In this document: piece by piece, positions 43,685-52,644 of the stretch
Layout: each line of letters starts with the position of its first letter
How positions within the stretch are numbered: position 1 is the first letter of the stretch
Assembly (NCBI RefSeq): GCF_030817655.1
Contig: NZ_JAUSZM010000003.1
Span: forward strand, 7,936,001 to 8,000,000
Direction: 5' to 3'
DNA: 64,000 bases
DNA from: Streptomyces sp. V4I2
Lineage (GTDB): Bacteria > Actinomycetota > Actinomycetes > Streptomycetales > Streptomycetaceae
Position numbers and translations under genes: made by a program
Notes under the pieces: generated by a model
What the model was told of the DNA's origin: nothing
Database searches by the model: none
The model's input: only the letters and a program-made list of their open reading frames with translations

Positions 43685-46230
43685 CCGATACGCAGCAGCA
43701 GACCAAGGGACGCGTCCTCCCCGTCACCGACCTCTCCCTCGTCGTTCTCGTCGGAGCCTCCGGCTCCGGCAAGTCCACCTTCGCCCACCGGCACTTCAAG
43801 CCGACCGAGATCATCTCCTCCGACTTCTGCCGCGGCCTGGTCTCCGACGACGAGAACGACCAGAGCGCGACGAGGGACGCCTTCGACGTCCTGCACTACA
43901 TCGCGGGCAAGCGCCTCGCCGCGGGCCGCCGTACGGTCGTGGACGCCACCAGCGTGCAGCAGGACTCCCGCCGGCAGCTGATCGACCTCGCCAAGCAGTA
44001 CGACGTGCTGCCCATCGCCATCGTGCTCGACGTGCCGGAGGAGGTGTGCGCCGAGCGCAACACGGCCCGCGTCGACCGCGCCGACATGCCGCGCCGGGTC
44101 ATCGGACGCCACATCCGCGAACTGCGCCGGTCCGTCCGGCACTTGGAGCGCGAGGGCTTCCGGAAGGTGCACATCCTCCGGGGCGTCGAGGACATCGACA
44201 ACGCCACCGTCGTCACCGAGAAGCGCTTCAACGACCTGACCCACCTCACCGGACCCTTCGACATCGTCGGCGACATCCACGGCTGCGCCTCCGAACTGGA
44301 GACCCTGCTCGGCAAGTTGGGCTACACCGACGGCGTCCACCCCGAGGGCCGCACCGCGGTCTTCGTCGGCGACCTCGTCGACCGCGGCCCGGACAGCCCG
44401 GGCGTGCTGCGCCGCGTGATGTCGATGGTGAAGTCGGGCAACGCCCTGTGCGTGCCCGGCAACCACGAGAACAAGTACGGCCGTTACCTCAAGGGCCGCA
44501 AGGTCCAGCACACCCACGGACTCGCCGAGACCATCGAGCAGATGGACGGCGAGAGCGAGGAGTTCGCCGCCGAGGTCCGGGAGTTCATCGACGGGCTCGT
44601 CAGCCACTACGTCCTCGACGGCGGCCGGCTCGTCGTCTGCCACGCCGGCCTGCCCGAGAAGTACCACGGCCGCACCTCCGGCCGGGTCCGCTCGCACGCC
44701 CTGTACGGCGACACCACCGGAGAGACAGACGAGTTCGGGCTGCCGGTGCGCTACCCGTGGGCGGAGGACTACCGGGGCCGGGCGGCCGTGGTCTACGGCC
44801 ACACCCCGGTCCCCGAGGCCACGTGGCTCAACAACACCATCTGCCTGGACACCGGCGCCGTCTTCGGCGGCAAGCTCACCGCGCTGCGCTGGCCGGAGCG
44901 CGAGCTGGTCGACGTACCGGCGGAGCAGATGTGGTACGAGCCGACGAAGCCGCTGCGCAGCGAGGCCCCGGGCGGGCACGACGGACGCCCGCTCGACCTC
45001 GCCGACGTGCACGGGCGCCGGGTCGTGGAGACACGGCACGCGGGCCGGGTGTCGGTCCGGGAGGAGAACGCGGCGGCGGCCCTGGAGGTCATGAGCCGCT
45101 TCGCGGTGGACCCGCGGCTGCTGCCGTACCTTCCGCCGACCATGGCGCCCACCGCCACCTCGCACATCGAGGGCTACCTGGAGCACCCGGCCGAGGCGTT
45201 CGCCCAGTACCAGGAGGACGGCGTCGAGCGGGTCGTGTGCGAGGAGAAGCACATGGGCTCGCGGGCGGTGGCCCTGGTGTGCCGGGACGCGGAGGCGGCC
45301 CGCAAGCGCTTCGGGGTGGACGGTCCGACCGGGTCCCTCTACACCCGCACCGGCCGCCCGTTCTTCGACGACGAGTCCGTCACCGAGGAGATCCTCGGCC
45401 GCCTGCGCAAGGCGATCGACGAGGCCGGCCTCTGGACCGAACTCGACACTGACTGGCTCCTGTTGGACGCAGAACTGATGCCCTGGTCGCTGAAGGCGTC
45501 CGGTCTGCTCCGCAGTCAGTACGCGGCTGTCGGCGCCGCCTCCGGCGCTGTCTTCCCGGGTGCGCTGACCGCCCTGGAGAGCGCGGCGGCACGCGGCGTC
45601 GACGTCGCGGACCTGCTGGCCCGCCAGCGCGAACGGGCCGACGCCGCCTCGAAGTTCACGGACGCCTACCGGCGCTACTGCTGGACCACGGACGGCCTGG
45701 ACGGCGTCCGCCTGGCACCGTTCCAGATCCTCGCCGTACAGGGCCGCAGCCTCGCCGCCCTGCCGCACGACGAGCAGCTGGCCCTGCTGGACCGGCTCGT
45801 GGAGCACGACAGCACCGGGCTGCTCCAGACCACCCGACGCCTCTACGTCGACACCGGCGACCCGGAGTCGGTGCGGGCGGGCGTCGACTGGTGGCTGGAG
45901 ATGACCGGGCGGGGCGGCGAGGGCATGGTCGTCAAGCCGGTCGGCGCGGTGGTACGCAGTGCGCAGGGCCGTCTGGTGCAGCCCGGCATCAAGTGCCGCG
46001 GCCGCGAATACCTGCGGATCATCTACGGCCCGGAGTACACCCGCCCGGACCACCTCGCCCGGCTCCGCCACAGGTTCCTCAACCACAAGCGGTCGCTGGC
46101 GATCCGCGAGTACGCGCTCGGCCTTGAGGCGCTCGACCGGCTGGCCGAGGGCGAGCCGCTGTGGCGGGTGCACGAGGCCGTGTTCGGGGTACTGGCGCTG
46201 GAGTCGGAGCCGGTGGACCCACGTCTGTGA
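43681..46230 (+). CDS. pnkp: Pnkp: polynucleotide kinase-phosphatase with ligase domain
   Basis: 849 aa, full length. Kinase: P-loop GASGSGKST (Lys31) phosphorylates the 5'-OH. Phosphatase: calcineurin-like GDIHGC (Asp198, His200), GDLVDRGPDS, GNHE and YGHTP remove 2',3'-cyclic phosphate. Adenylyltransferase/ligase: EEKHMGSR with nucleophile Lys523 in KxxG, and later MVVKPVG. Works with Hen1 to repair tRNAs cut by ribotoxins. Its stop overlaps the GTG of a broken caspase-like gene, an unexpected third member. Confidence 0.96.
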   Translation: MTDTQQQTKGRVLPVTDLSLVVLVGASGSGKSTFAHRHFKPTEIISSDFCRGLVSDDENDQSATRDAFDVLHYIAGKRLAAGRRTVVDATSVQQDSRRQLIDLAKQYDVLPIAIVLDVPEEVCAERNTARVDRADMPRRVIGRHIRELRRSVRHLEREGFRKVHILRGVEDIDNATVVTEKRFNDLTHLTGPFDIVGDIHGCASELETLLGKLGYTDGVHPEGRTAVFVGDLVDRGPDSPGVLRRVMSMVKSGNALCVPGNHENKYGRYLKGRKVQHTHGLAETIEQMDGESEEFAAEVREFIDGLVSHYVLDGGRLVVCHAGLPEKYHGRTSGRVRSHALYGDTTGETDEFGLPVRYPWAEDYRGRAAVVYGHTPVPEATWLNNTICLDTGAVFGGKLTALRWPERELVDVPAEQMWYEPTKPLRSEAPGGHDGRPLDLADVHGRRVVETRHAGRVSVREENAAAALEVMSRFAVDPRLLPYLPPTMAPTATSHIEGYLEHPAEAFAQYQEDGVERVVCEEKHMGSRAVALVCRDAEAARKRFGVDGPTGSLYTRTGRPFFDDESVTEEILGRLRKAIDEAGLWTELDTDWLLLDAELMPWSLKASGLLRSQYAAVGAASGAVFPGALTALESAAARGVDVADLLARQRERADAASKFTDAYRRYCWTTDGLDGVRLAPFQILAVQGRSLAALPHDEQLALLDRLVEHDSTGLLQTTRRLYVDTGDPESVRAGVDWWLEMTGRGGEGMVVKPVGAVVRSAQGRLVQPGIKCRGREYLRIIYGPEYTRPDHLARLRHRFLNHKRSLAIREYALGLEALDRLAEGEPLWRVHEAVFGVLALESEPVDPRL

Positions 46231-47180
46231 GCCGGACGGCCGCGACCCGTCGACCCGGGTTCGTCGCCGTTTCCGGCCCAGCCGTCCATCCCGGCCTGCC
46301 GGCACTGCCCCCGAACCAGGGCGACATCCTCTGGGTGTGGTGGGGCGGACACGGCGTCCTCGACCGGGCCGGCCATCTGCGGCTGTTCTGCGCGGACGCG
46401 TCCACCGCCGACAAACTGGGCATCGACCTGGACTCCGCGCTGGAGCGGTACGCCGGGGACGCGGTGGCCGGCTTCGCCGAGCAGTTGTGGATCGGATCGT
46501 GGACGCCTGCGAGACCTTCGAGGAGACCCTGGCCTTCCGGGAGCCGCTGCCGCCGGACGCGCTGCCGGTCGGGCGGCGCAACCACGCCCATCAGCAAACC
46601 GTGCTGCGTGCCGCGGGGCGCGGCCGGGCCGCGGCCAACGAACCGGCGCGCGGCACCGGACTCTTCTCCGAGATCCTGCTGTCGCTGCTGGCCGACCGCG
46701 CCGCTGTCCTGCCCGCACCACCGGATCCGGAGGAACTGTTTCCGGCCGTTCGAACACGTATCGCGGCCCTCAGGGAAGCGGGCCGTACTCTGCAGTATCC
46801 CGAGATCCGCCTGCAGAGTCCCGAGCGCGTCGAGATCCTGCCACCGGCGGGAGCGGCACCCGAGCGGCGCCCGGCCTCGCCGCTCCAGCGGGCCGTGGAG
46901 GCGCTCCTCGCCTATCCGCTGATGAACGATCCCACCGAACGGCAGACGGTGGTCGCCGCGTTGAACCCCCGTGTCACAGCGACACTGCCCCGTCACCCCC
47001 AAGCCCCGCACGGACGCCATCGGCATCCTCAACGGGCTCGCCCGGCACCTGCCTCAGGCACTGTGGGACCTGTACGACGCCGTGGTGTCCGTCGACGACC
47101 ACCCCGAGCGGGGGGAGGAACTCGGTGCGGCGTTGCGTGAATTCGAGGCCTCGGCGAAGCGCCGGCGTGATCGGAGATGA
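46227..47180 (+). pseudogene. Broken caspase-like / effector-associated-domain (EAD2-like) gene
   Basis: Begins with GTG at 46227 overlapping the pnkp stop. Frame A gives the caspase strand and catalytic His (ILWVWWGGHGV, His42) and a downstream strand (LRLFCADAST). At about 46493-46498 the sense passes to another frame with the catalytic Cys (IVDACETF, Cys codon 46508-46510), helices, and an EAD2-like start (LQRAVEALLAYPLMNDPTERQTVVAAL). At about 46990-47005 it returns to frame A (TDAIGILNGLARHLPQALWDLYDAV). The first ~60 residues of a normal caspase domain before the His are missing. Two compensating frameshifts plus the missing N-terminus suggest decay, though errors are possible. Confidence 0.7.
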
Positions 47181-47292
47181 TCGAGTGGCGTGATCGTACG
47201 GTTTTCGACTTGGGCAGGAATGGCCATGATGGAAAAGGACACGGAAACGGGCACGGGGCATCCCGTGCCTCCGTGCGAGAAGGGGGAGCATC

Positions 47293-47517
47293 TTGGACCA
47301 GTCGCCCGCTCTGCACCATGCCGAAGCAGCCTTCCTTGGGCCGGCCGCCGGTGCGGGTACCGACGTCTGGGAGTCGGATCTGGCCGACCTCGCGGAGATG
47401 CCCTTGACCGCCGTGGACGGTCTCGCCCCGCTCCGCCCCACTGCCCGCCTCCTGGAGGAGGTCCTGCGCGCCCGCGGCAGCATCAGGGGCGGGGGTGAGA
47501 CGGGCCGGGCCGAATAG
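47293..47517 (+). CDS. Putative peptide precursor (FxSxx-leader-like), TTG start
   Basis: 74 aa from TTG at 47293, with GGGGGAG 5 bases upstream. The central WESDLADLAEMPLTAVDGL, followed by a helix LLEEVLRARG, resembles leader regions of FxSxx-COOH peptides (D-L-x-x-L-x-x-x-P-L pattern), but the C-terminus is GGGETGRAE with no F-x-S-x-x ending. It is 70 bp upstream of the HExxH protein on the same strand, where such precursors are often encoded. No Cys; possible core residues would be Asp, Glu, Arg or Thr. Confidence 0.5.
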   Translation: MDQSPALHHAEAAFLGPAAGAGTDVWESDLADLAEMPLTAVDGLAPLRPTARLLEEVLRARGSIRGGGETGRAE

Positions 47518-47587
47518 CCGACCGCCCGCTTTCGACGCCAGGGCCCGGCCCGGGCCCTGGCATGCCCACACACGGAGGTCTCCGGGA

Positions 47588-49336
47588 ATGTCCAGCGAGC
47601 CGCGCTCCGCTCCGTTCCGCATGCCCGAGCGGCTCTTCGCGGAACTGGCCGCCGGAGGCGGCTCCCCGGAGGCTGTGGCCTTCCTCGGACGGGCGGAGCG
47701 GGCGCGGCGGCTGTTGCTCCTGCGGACCCTGCTGGACCGCCTCGACGCGCTGCCCACGCAGCTGACGCCCGCCGCCGAGGCCTGGCACATCCTGAAGGAC
47801 GCGGCGGCCCGGGCACCCGAGCCGGTCGACCGGCTGCTGCTCGCCCCCGCGACCGGCGGCTGGCTCGCCCACGTCCTGCGCCGGGCCCACGGCACCGCGT
47901 CCGGACCCGCCCTGTGGGCGGAGGCCGGCCACCTGTGCGCCCTGGCGGTGACAGCGTCGCTGCACGCCGGCACGGACGCGGAACTCCGGGTCCCGCTGGT
48001 GGACGGCGCGTTGTCCCTGCCGGGACTGGGCCTGGCCCGACTCCCGGACGCCGAAGGGGCGTTGACGATCGGACGGGCCCGCACGAGCAGGGGAGAGCTG
48101 ACTCTCGCGGGGCCGGGGCGCGACGGGGACATGACGTCCGTGACGGTCCGGCCGGGGACGGTGGGGCTGGGGAGCGGGGGAGCCGAGGACGGCTCGGCGG
48201 CGGCTTCCTGGCTGCCCCTGCGCACCCTCACCCATCCGACGCCCACCGGTACCGTCGCCATCCCGCTCGACGACCTCGACCCCTACCGCGACCTGGACGA
48301 CCCCCTGCCGCCGGCCCGGCTCGACGCCGCCGAGGCGGAGGAGTGGCAGCGGGTGTTCGAGGAGGCCGTCGCCGTGCTCGCCGCGCCCGGCGGTGTCGGG
48401 CCCGGGCGGCTCGACCCGGCATGGATCCGGGCGGTCGTGCCGTGGGGCCGCACGAGCACGCTCCCTCCCGCCCCGCCGACCGTCCAGGCCTCCGCCTCCA
48501 GCGGCGACTCCTTCGGCGCGATGGTGATCGCCCGCCCTTCCTCCGCGCTCGCCCTCGCCGAGACGCTGGTCCACGAGTTCCAGCACAGCAAGCTGGCCGC
48601 CCTCCTCCACCTCTTCCCCCTCCTCGACGACGACCGGGCCGAGCGCTACTACGCCCCGTGGCGCCCCGACCCCCGCCATCTCACCGGCCTGCTGCACGGC
48701 GCGTACGCCTTCACGGGCGTCGCGGGCTTCTGGCGCGACCGCATGGCGGCCGCGCGGGACGACCGGGCGGCCGTGGAGGAGGGCGTCAAGGAGAAGAGCC
48801 TTGAGGAGGAGGCCGGTTACCACTTCGCGTTGCGTCGCCTGCAGAGCCGGCTCGTCGTGCGCACCCTGCTGGCCGAGGGGCGTCTCACCGCTCAGGGGCG
48901 TGCCCTGGTCTCGGGCCTGGCGCGCACGCTGGACGGCTGGCTGCGGGAGCCGGTCCCCGCGTCCGCCCTCGCCCGTGCCCGTACGGCCGCCGCCCTGCAC
49001 CGCACCGAGTGGCGGCTGCGCAACGTGGCTCCGACGGACGGTGCGGCGCCATCGGCGGACAGCCCCCGCTTCCGACCCGACCGCACCTCGTGGCCGGACG
49101 TGCGCACCCACGCCTTCGCGGTCCGCCCCACCACTCCGTACACCGCCGACGAGCACCTCGCCGCCGGCGACCCGGCCGCCGCGCTCGCCCGGTACGCCGA
49201 GGAACTGGCCGCCGACCCCGCCGAACCGCACGCCCTCGCGGGCTGGATCGTCGCCCGCGCCACCCTCGACCCCGGCCGCGCGGCCCGCCGTATGCTGGCC
49301 CGCCCCGAACTGCTCCAGCCCCAGCCCAGCGGCTGA
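47588..49336 (+). CDS. HExxH-motif putative peptide-modifying enzyme (alpha-KG-HExxH type)
   Basis: 582 aa. ATG at 47588 with GGAGGT eight bases upstream. The family motif is TLVHEFQHSKLAALLHL, His329-Glu330...His333, with a further His at about 370 in GLLHGAYAF as likely third iron ligand. N-terminal ~300 residues are helical and variable; the C-terminal ~150 residues are helical and Ala/Arg-rich. Family members are 2-oxoglutarate-dependent peptide beta-hydroxylases acting on ribosomal peptides, often beside or fused to radical SAM enzymes; none is encoded here. Confidence 0.8.
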   Translation: MSSEPRSAPFRMPERLFAELAAGGGSPEAVAFLGRAERARRLLLLRTLLDRLDALPTQLTPAAEAWHILKDAAARAPEPVDRLLLAPATGGWLAHVLRRAHGTASGPALWAEAGHLCALAVTASLHAGTDAELRVPLVDGALSLPGLGLARLPDAEGALTIGRARTSRGELTLAGPGRDGDMTSVTVRPGTVGLGSGGAEDGSAAASWLPLRTLTHPTPTGTVAIPLDDLDPYRDLDDPLPPARLDAAEAEEWQRVFEEAVAVLAAPGGVGPGRLDPAWIRAVVPWGRTSTLPPAPPTVQASASSGDSFGAMVIARPSSALALAETLVHEFQHSKLAALLHLFPLLDDDRAERYYAPWRPDPRHLTGLLHGAYAFTGVAGFWRDRMAAARDDRAAVEEGVKEKSLEEEAGYHFALRRLQSRLVVRTLLAEGRLTAQGRALVSGLARTLDGWLREPVPASALARARTAAALHRTEWRLRNVAPTDGAAPSADSPRFRPDRTSWPDVRTHAFAVRPTTPYTADEHLAAGDPAAALARYAEELAADPAEPHALAGWIVARATLDPGRAARRMLARPELLQPQPSG

Positions 49337-49354
49337 CCCGGCCGCCGCGTGCCC

Positions 49355-50254
49355 TCACCCCACCAGCCGCAACCGCTCCCCGCACACCCCCACCCGCACC
49401 GACTGCCCCCAGGTCAGCTCCACCGCATCAGTCTCCATTCCGTCGCCGAAGGCGATGAGCCGCTCCGACTCGACGGTGAGGGACAGACGGGCCGACGCGG
49501 TGAGTTCCCCGGCCACCAGTGACGTGCCGGTGGCCGGGGACGGCCAGGCCTCGCGCACGAACCACAACAGGCGCGCCTGGGTGGGCGAGGGCAGCGGCCA
49601 ATGGCCGCCGCGCTCCTGCCACACCGACCGGATCCACCCGGTCGCCCCGGTGCCCGTGCCCACCAGCACCCCGGACGAGGCCTGGGCCTCGACGACACCC
49701 CCGTCGCCCTCCAGGCCCAGGCGGTATCTGACTGTCTGGTGTCCGACGGCTCCCAGACAGATCTCGTTGAGCGCGACGACCCGCTGGGTGTCGTCGGCGA
49801 CGGCCTCGACCATGGTGCGCTCCTCGACGCCGACGGAGCGGGCGAGAACGGCCGGCAGCAGTGCCGCCGCGTCCTTGGGTCGGTGCCGGACCAGTACCCC
49901 CGGGTTGCGCCCGGGGTCGGTGTCGATGCCCACCACCGGCTGTCCCGCGAGGTACTTGGCGACGTTCGCCACCAGACCGTCCTGCCCCACCACGACCACC
50001 ACGTCCTCGGGCGCGAACAGGAACCGGTCCAAGTCCGCTCGCTCGACCCGAGCCTGACGCCAGGTCAGCGGCACCGCCGAGCCGACCTCGGCCAAGGCCT
50101 GCCGCGTCCGGCGGTGCCGTTCGGCGAGCTCGGCGAGGTCCCGGCCCCGGGAGGACAGGAAGAACGCGGCCTGCCCGTGGGTGCCGTGCCGGGCCACCAA
50201 CTCCTCGTACTCCGTGGTGCGATGGACGACGACCACCCGCGGCGCCAGGCTCAC
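49355..50254 (-). CDS. NAD-kinase-like protein with altered GGDG motif
   Basis: 299 aa. VVVVVGQDGLVANVAKYLAGQPVVGID aligns with the NAD kinase segment GGDGT...PVLGIN, but the first Gly pair is lost (GQDGL). Further on, SSGVLVGTGTGATGWIRSV aligns with the substrate motif TPTGSTAYS, also altered. Start GTG at 50254 overlaps the SPFH stop (GTGA), so the two are translated together. It may phosphorylate a different substrate, or be a nucleotide-binding partner without kinase activity. Confidence 0.7.
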   Translation of the reverse strand: MSLAPRVVVVHRTTEYEELVARHGTHGQAAFFLSSRGRDLAELAERHRRTRQALAEVGSAVPLTWRQARVERADLDRFLFAPEDVVVVVGQDGLVANVAKYLAGQPVVGIDTDPGRNPGVLVRHRPKDAAALLPAVLARSVGVEERTMVEAVADDTQRVVALNEICLGAVGHQTVRYRLGLEGDGGVVEAQASSGVLVGTGTGATGWIRSVWQERGGHWPLPSPTQARLLWFVREAWPSPATGTSLVAGELTASARLSLTVESERLIAFGDGMETDAVELTWGQSVRVGVCGERLRLVG

Positions 50255-51288
50255 GCCCGCTCCCGCGCACCCAGCTTGGCCAGCAGCCCGGTCAGCACGT
50301 CCGGCGACACCGTCAGGCTCTCGACGCGCGGCAGGTTCTCCGCGATCCGGGTCCCCGTGAGCGCGTGCAGCGTCGCCACGTCCACCTCCGCGTGCACCCG
50401 CAGCCACGCGGCCTGCGCCTGGGCGCGCGCCTCGCCGACCTCGCGCGCCCCCTCCGCCTCCGCACGGGACAGCCGTACGGCACGGGCCGCCTCGGCCTCC
50501 GCGAGCCGCACCGTCCGTGCCGCCTCCGCCTGCGCCCGTACGGCGTCCGCCGCCGCGTGCTCCTCGGCCTCGCGCCGGGCGTTCGTGCCGTGCTGGTCGA
50601 CCAACTGCTCCTCGCGGCGGGCGAGTTCGATCTTGCTGGCCAGCTCGTTCTCCGCGATGGCCCGTTCCCGTTCCACCGCGACGGCCCTTCGTTCGTACGT
50701 CGCCCGGTCCGCCTCCTGCTGGATCTGCTCGCGGGCCGGGGTGCGCAGCGCGCGCTCCACCTCGGGCTCCGGCCGCAGCGCCACCACGCGTACGGCGACC
50801 ACCTCGATGCCGGTCGCGGGCAGCCGCGGCTCGGCGTCCAGGCCGGCCGCGATCCGCTCGCGCACCGCGGTCACGCCGTCGACCAGCGCGGCCGCCAGCG
50901 GCGTACGCGCCAGGACGTCCAGGGCGTGCTGCTGGGCCGTCTCGGTGAGCAGCGTGCCGAGCTGCTCCAGCGGCGTGCCCCGCCACACGCCGGTGTCCGG
51001 GTCGATGGAGAAGTCGAGGCGGGCGGCGGCCACACCCGGGTCGCCGATCCGGTAGGTGACCGTGGCCTGCACCGCCACGTCCTGGAAGTCGGACGTGCGG
51101 GCGTGGAACGTCATCGCCAGTTCCCGGTCGTCGACCGGCACCTCCGACAGCGCGGCGGTCAGCGACCGGAACCAGAAGCTCAGGCCCGGCCCGTCGTGCA
51201 GCAGCCGGCCCGCGCGGTGGTGCCGGATGTGCGCCGTCGGTGCGCCGCGCAGGTGGCGCAGGCCGAGGCGCCGGGTGATGTCAGCCAT
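50251..51288 (-). CDS. SPFH/Band-7 domain protein
   Basis: 345 aa. SPFH core from about residue 20 to 190 (SEVPVDDRELAMTFHARTSDFQDVAVQATVTYRI, then GIEVVAVRVVALRPEPEVERAL) followed by a long Ala/Glu/Arg-rich coiled coil to about residue 300. No N-terminal membrane hairpin is visible, unlike flotillins, so it may be cytosolic or peripheral. SPFH proteins form ring scaffolds. Coupled to the NAD-kinase-like gene. GAGGGG precedes the ATG at 51288. Confidence 0.85.
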   Translation of the reverse strand: MADITRRLGLRHLRGAPTAHIRHHRAGRLLHDGPGLSFWFRSLTAALSEVPVDDRELAMTFHARTSDFQDVAVQATVTYRIGDPGVAAARLDFSIDPDTGVWRGTPLEQLGTLLTETAQQHALDVLARTPLAAALVDGVTAVRERIAAGLDAEPRLPATGIEVVAVRVVALRPEPEVERALRTPAREQIQQEADRATYERRAVAVERERAIAENELASKIELARREEQLVDQHGTNARREAEEHAAADAVRAQAEAARTVRLAEAEAARAVRLSRAEAEGAREVGEARAQAQAAWLRVHAEVDVATLHALTGTRIAENLPRVESLTVSPDVLTGLLAKLGARERA

Positions 51289-51302
51289 GAAGATCCCCTC
51301 GC

Positions 51303-51357
51303 TTTTCGTCTGAACGACGATAACTGGCGGGTGTGATTATCGTCAAGAGGACGAAAA
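51303..51357. promoter_or_regulatory. Concentric four-half-site operator between the SPFH gene and arcA
   Basis: Outer arms TTTTCGTC (51303-51310) and GACGAAAA (51350-51357) and inner arms GACGATAA (51316-51323) and TTATCGTC (51337-51344) are all centred on 51330. Read as pairs they form two copies of TTWTCGTC-N5-GACGAWAA, 34 bp apart. GATAAT-like -10 elements overlap the inner arms on both strands. It is 15 bp from the SPFH start and 64 bp from the arcA start. Confidence 0.75.
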
Positions 51358-51420
51358 CAAGTGGACGCAGAAACACGTGAGCGACGGGTCAAGACGCCCT
51401 GCGATGGTCAGGATGGAGGC

Positions 51421-52644
51421 ATGGGAATGCATGTCGACTCCGAGGCCGGGCGGCTGCGCCGCGTCATCCTGCACCGGCCGGATCTCGAGCTCAAAAGGCT
51501 CACGCCCAGCAACAAGACCGCCCTGCTCTTCGACGACGTGCTGTGGGTGCGCCGGGCGCGCGCCGAGCACGACGGGTTCGCCGACGTGCTGCGGGACCGC
51601 GGCGTCGCCGTCCACCTCTTCGGCGACCTGCTCGGCGAGGCGCTGGAGATCCCGGCGGCCAGGGCCCTCGTCCTGGACCGGGTCTTCGACGAGAAGGAGT
51701 ACGGGGTGCTCGCCACCGACCACCTCCGGGCCGCCTTCGAGACGCTGCCCGCCCGCGACCTGGCCGAGGTGCTGGTCGGCGGCATGACCAAGCGGGAGTT
51801 CCTGGAAGCGCACGCGGAGCCGACTTCCGTGCGCTTCCACGTCATGGAGCTCGACGACTTCTTGCTCGGCCCGCTGCCCAACCACCTCTTCACCCGCGAC
51901 ACCTCCGCCTGGATCTACGACGGCGTCTCCATCAACGCCATGCGCTGGCCGGCCCGGCAGCGCGAGACCGTGCACTTCGAGGCGATCTACCGGCACCACC
52001 CGCTCTTCCGCGACGAAATGTTCAACGTCTGGTCGCAGGGGCAGGCCGACTACCCATCGACCATCGAGGGCGGGGACGTCCTCGTCATCGGCAACGGGGC
52101 GGTGCTCATCGGCATGAGCGAGCGGACCACCCCCCAGGCCGTCGAGATGCTCGCGCACAAGCTGTTCGACGCGGGCTCCGCGCAGACGATCGTGGCCCTC
52201 GACATGCCCAAGCGACGCGCCTTCATGCACCTCGACACCGTGATGACGATGGTCGACGGCGACACCTTCACCCAGTACGCCGGGCTCGGCATGCTCCGCT
52301 CGTACACCATCGAACCGGGCGTCGGCGACAAGGAGCTCAAGGTCACCGACCACCCGCCGGAGCACATGCACCGTGCGATCGCCGCCGCGCTCGGCCTCAA
52401 CGAGATCCGCGTCCTGACCGCCACCCAGGACGTGCACGCGGCCGAGCGCGAGCAGTGGGACGACGGCTGCAACGTCCTGGCCGTCGAACCGGGCGTCGTC
52501 GTCGCCTACGAGCGCAACGCCACGACCAACACCCACCTGCGCAAACAGGGCATCGAGGTGATCGAGATCCCGGGCAGCGAGCTGGGGCGGGGCAGGGGCG
52601 GGCCGCGGTGCATGAGCTGCCCGGTCGAGCGCGAGGCCGTGTAG
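51421..52644 (+). CDS. arcA: Arginine deiminase
   Basis: 407 aa. Converts arginine to citrulline and ammonia. N-terminal VDSEAGRLRRVILHRPDLEL, FTRDTS, EGGDVLVIG, catalytic HLDTVMTMVD, and the nucleophile Cys in the C-terminal GGPRCMSCPVER. ATG at 51421 with GGAGG adjacent. Followed 114 bp later by ornithine carbamoyltransferase, which fits the ADI pathway; no carbamate kinase or antiporter gene is in the window. Confidence 0.96.
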   Translation: MGMHVDSEAGRLRRVILHRPDLELKRLTPSNKTALLFDDVLWVRRARAEHDGFADVLRDRGVAVHLFGDLLGEALEIPAARALVLDRVFDEKEYGVLATDHLRAAFETLPARDLAEVLVGGMTKREFLEAHAEPTSVRFHVMELDDFLLGPLPNHLFTRDTSAWIYDGVSINAMRWPARQRETVHFEAIYRHHPLFRDEMFNVWSQGQADYPSTIEGGDVLVIGNGAVLIGMSERTTPQAVEMLAHKLFDAGSAQTIVALDMPKRRAFMHLDTVMTMVDGDTFTQYAGLGMLRSYTIEPGVGDKELKVTDHPPEHMHRAIAAALGLNEIRVLTATQDVHAAEREQWDDGCNVLAVEPGVVVAYERNATTNTHLRKQGIEVIEIPGSELGRGRGGPRCMSCPVEREAV

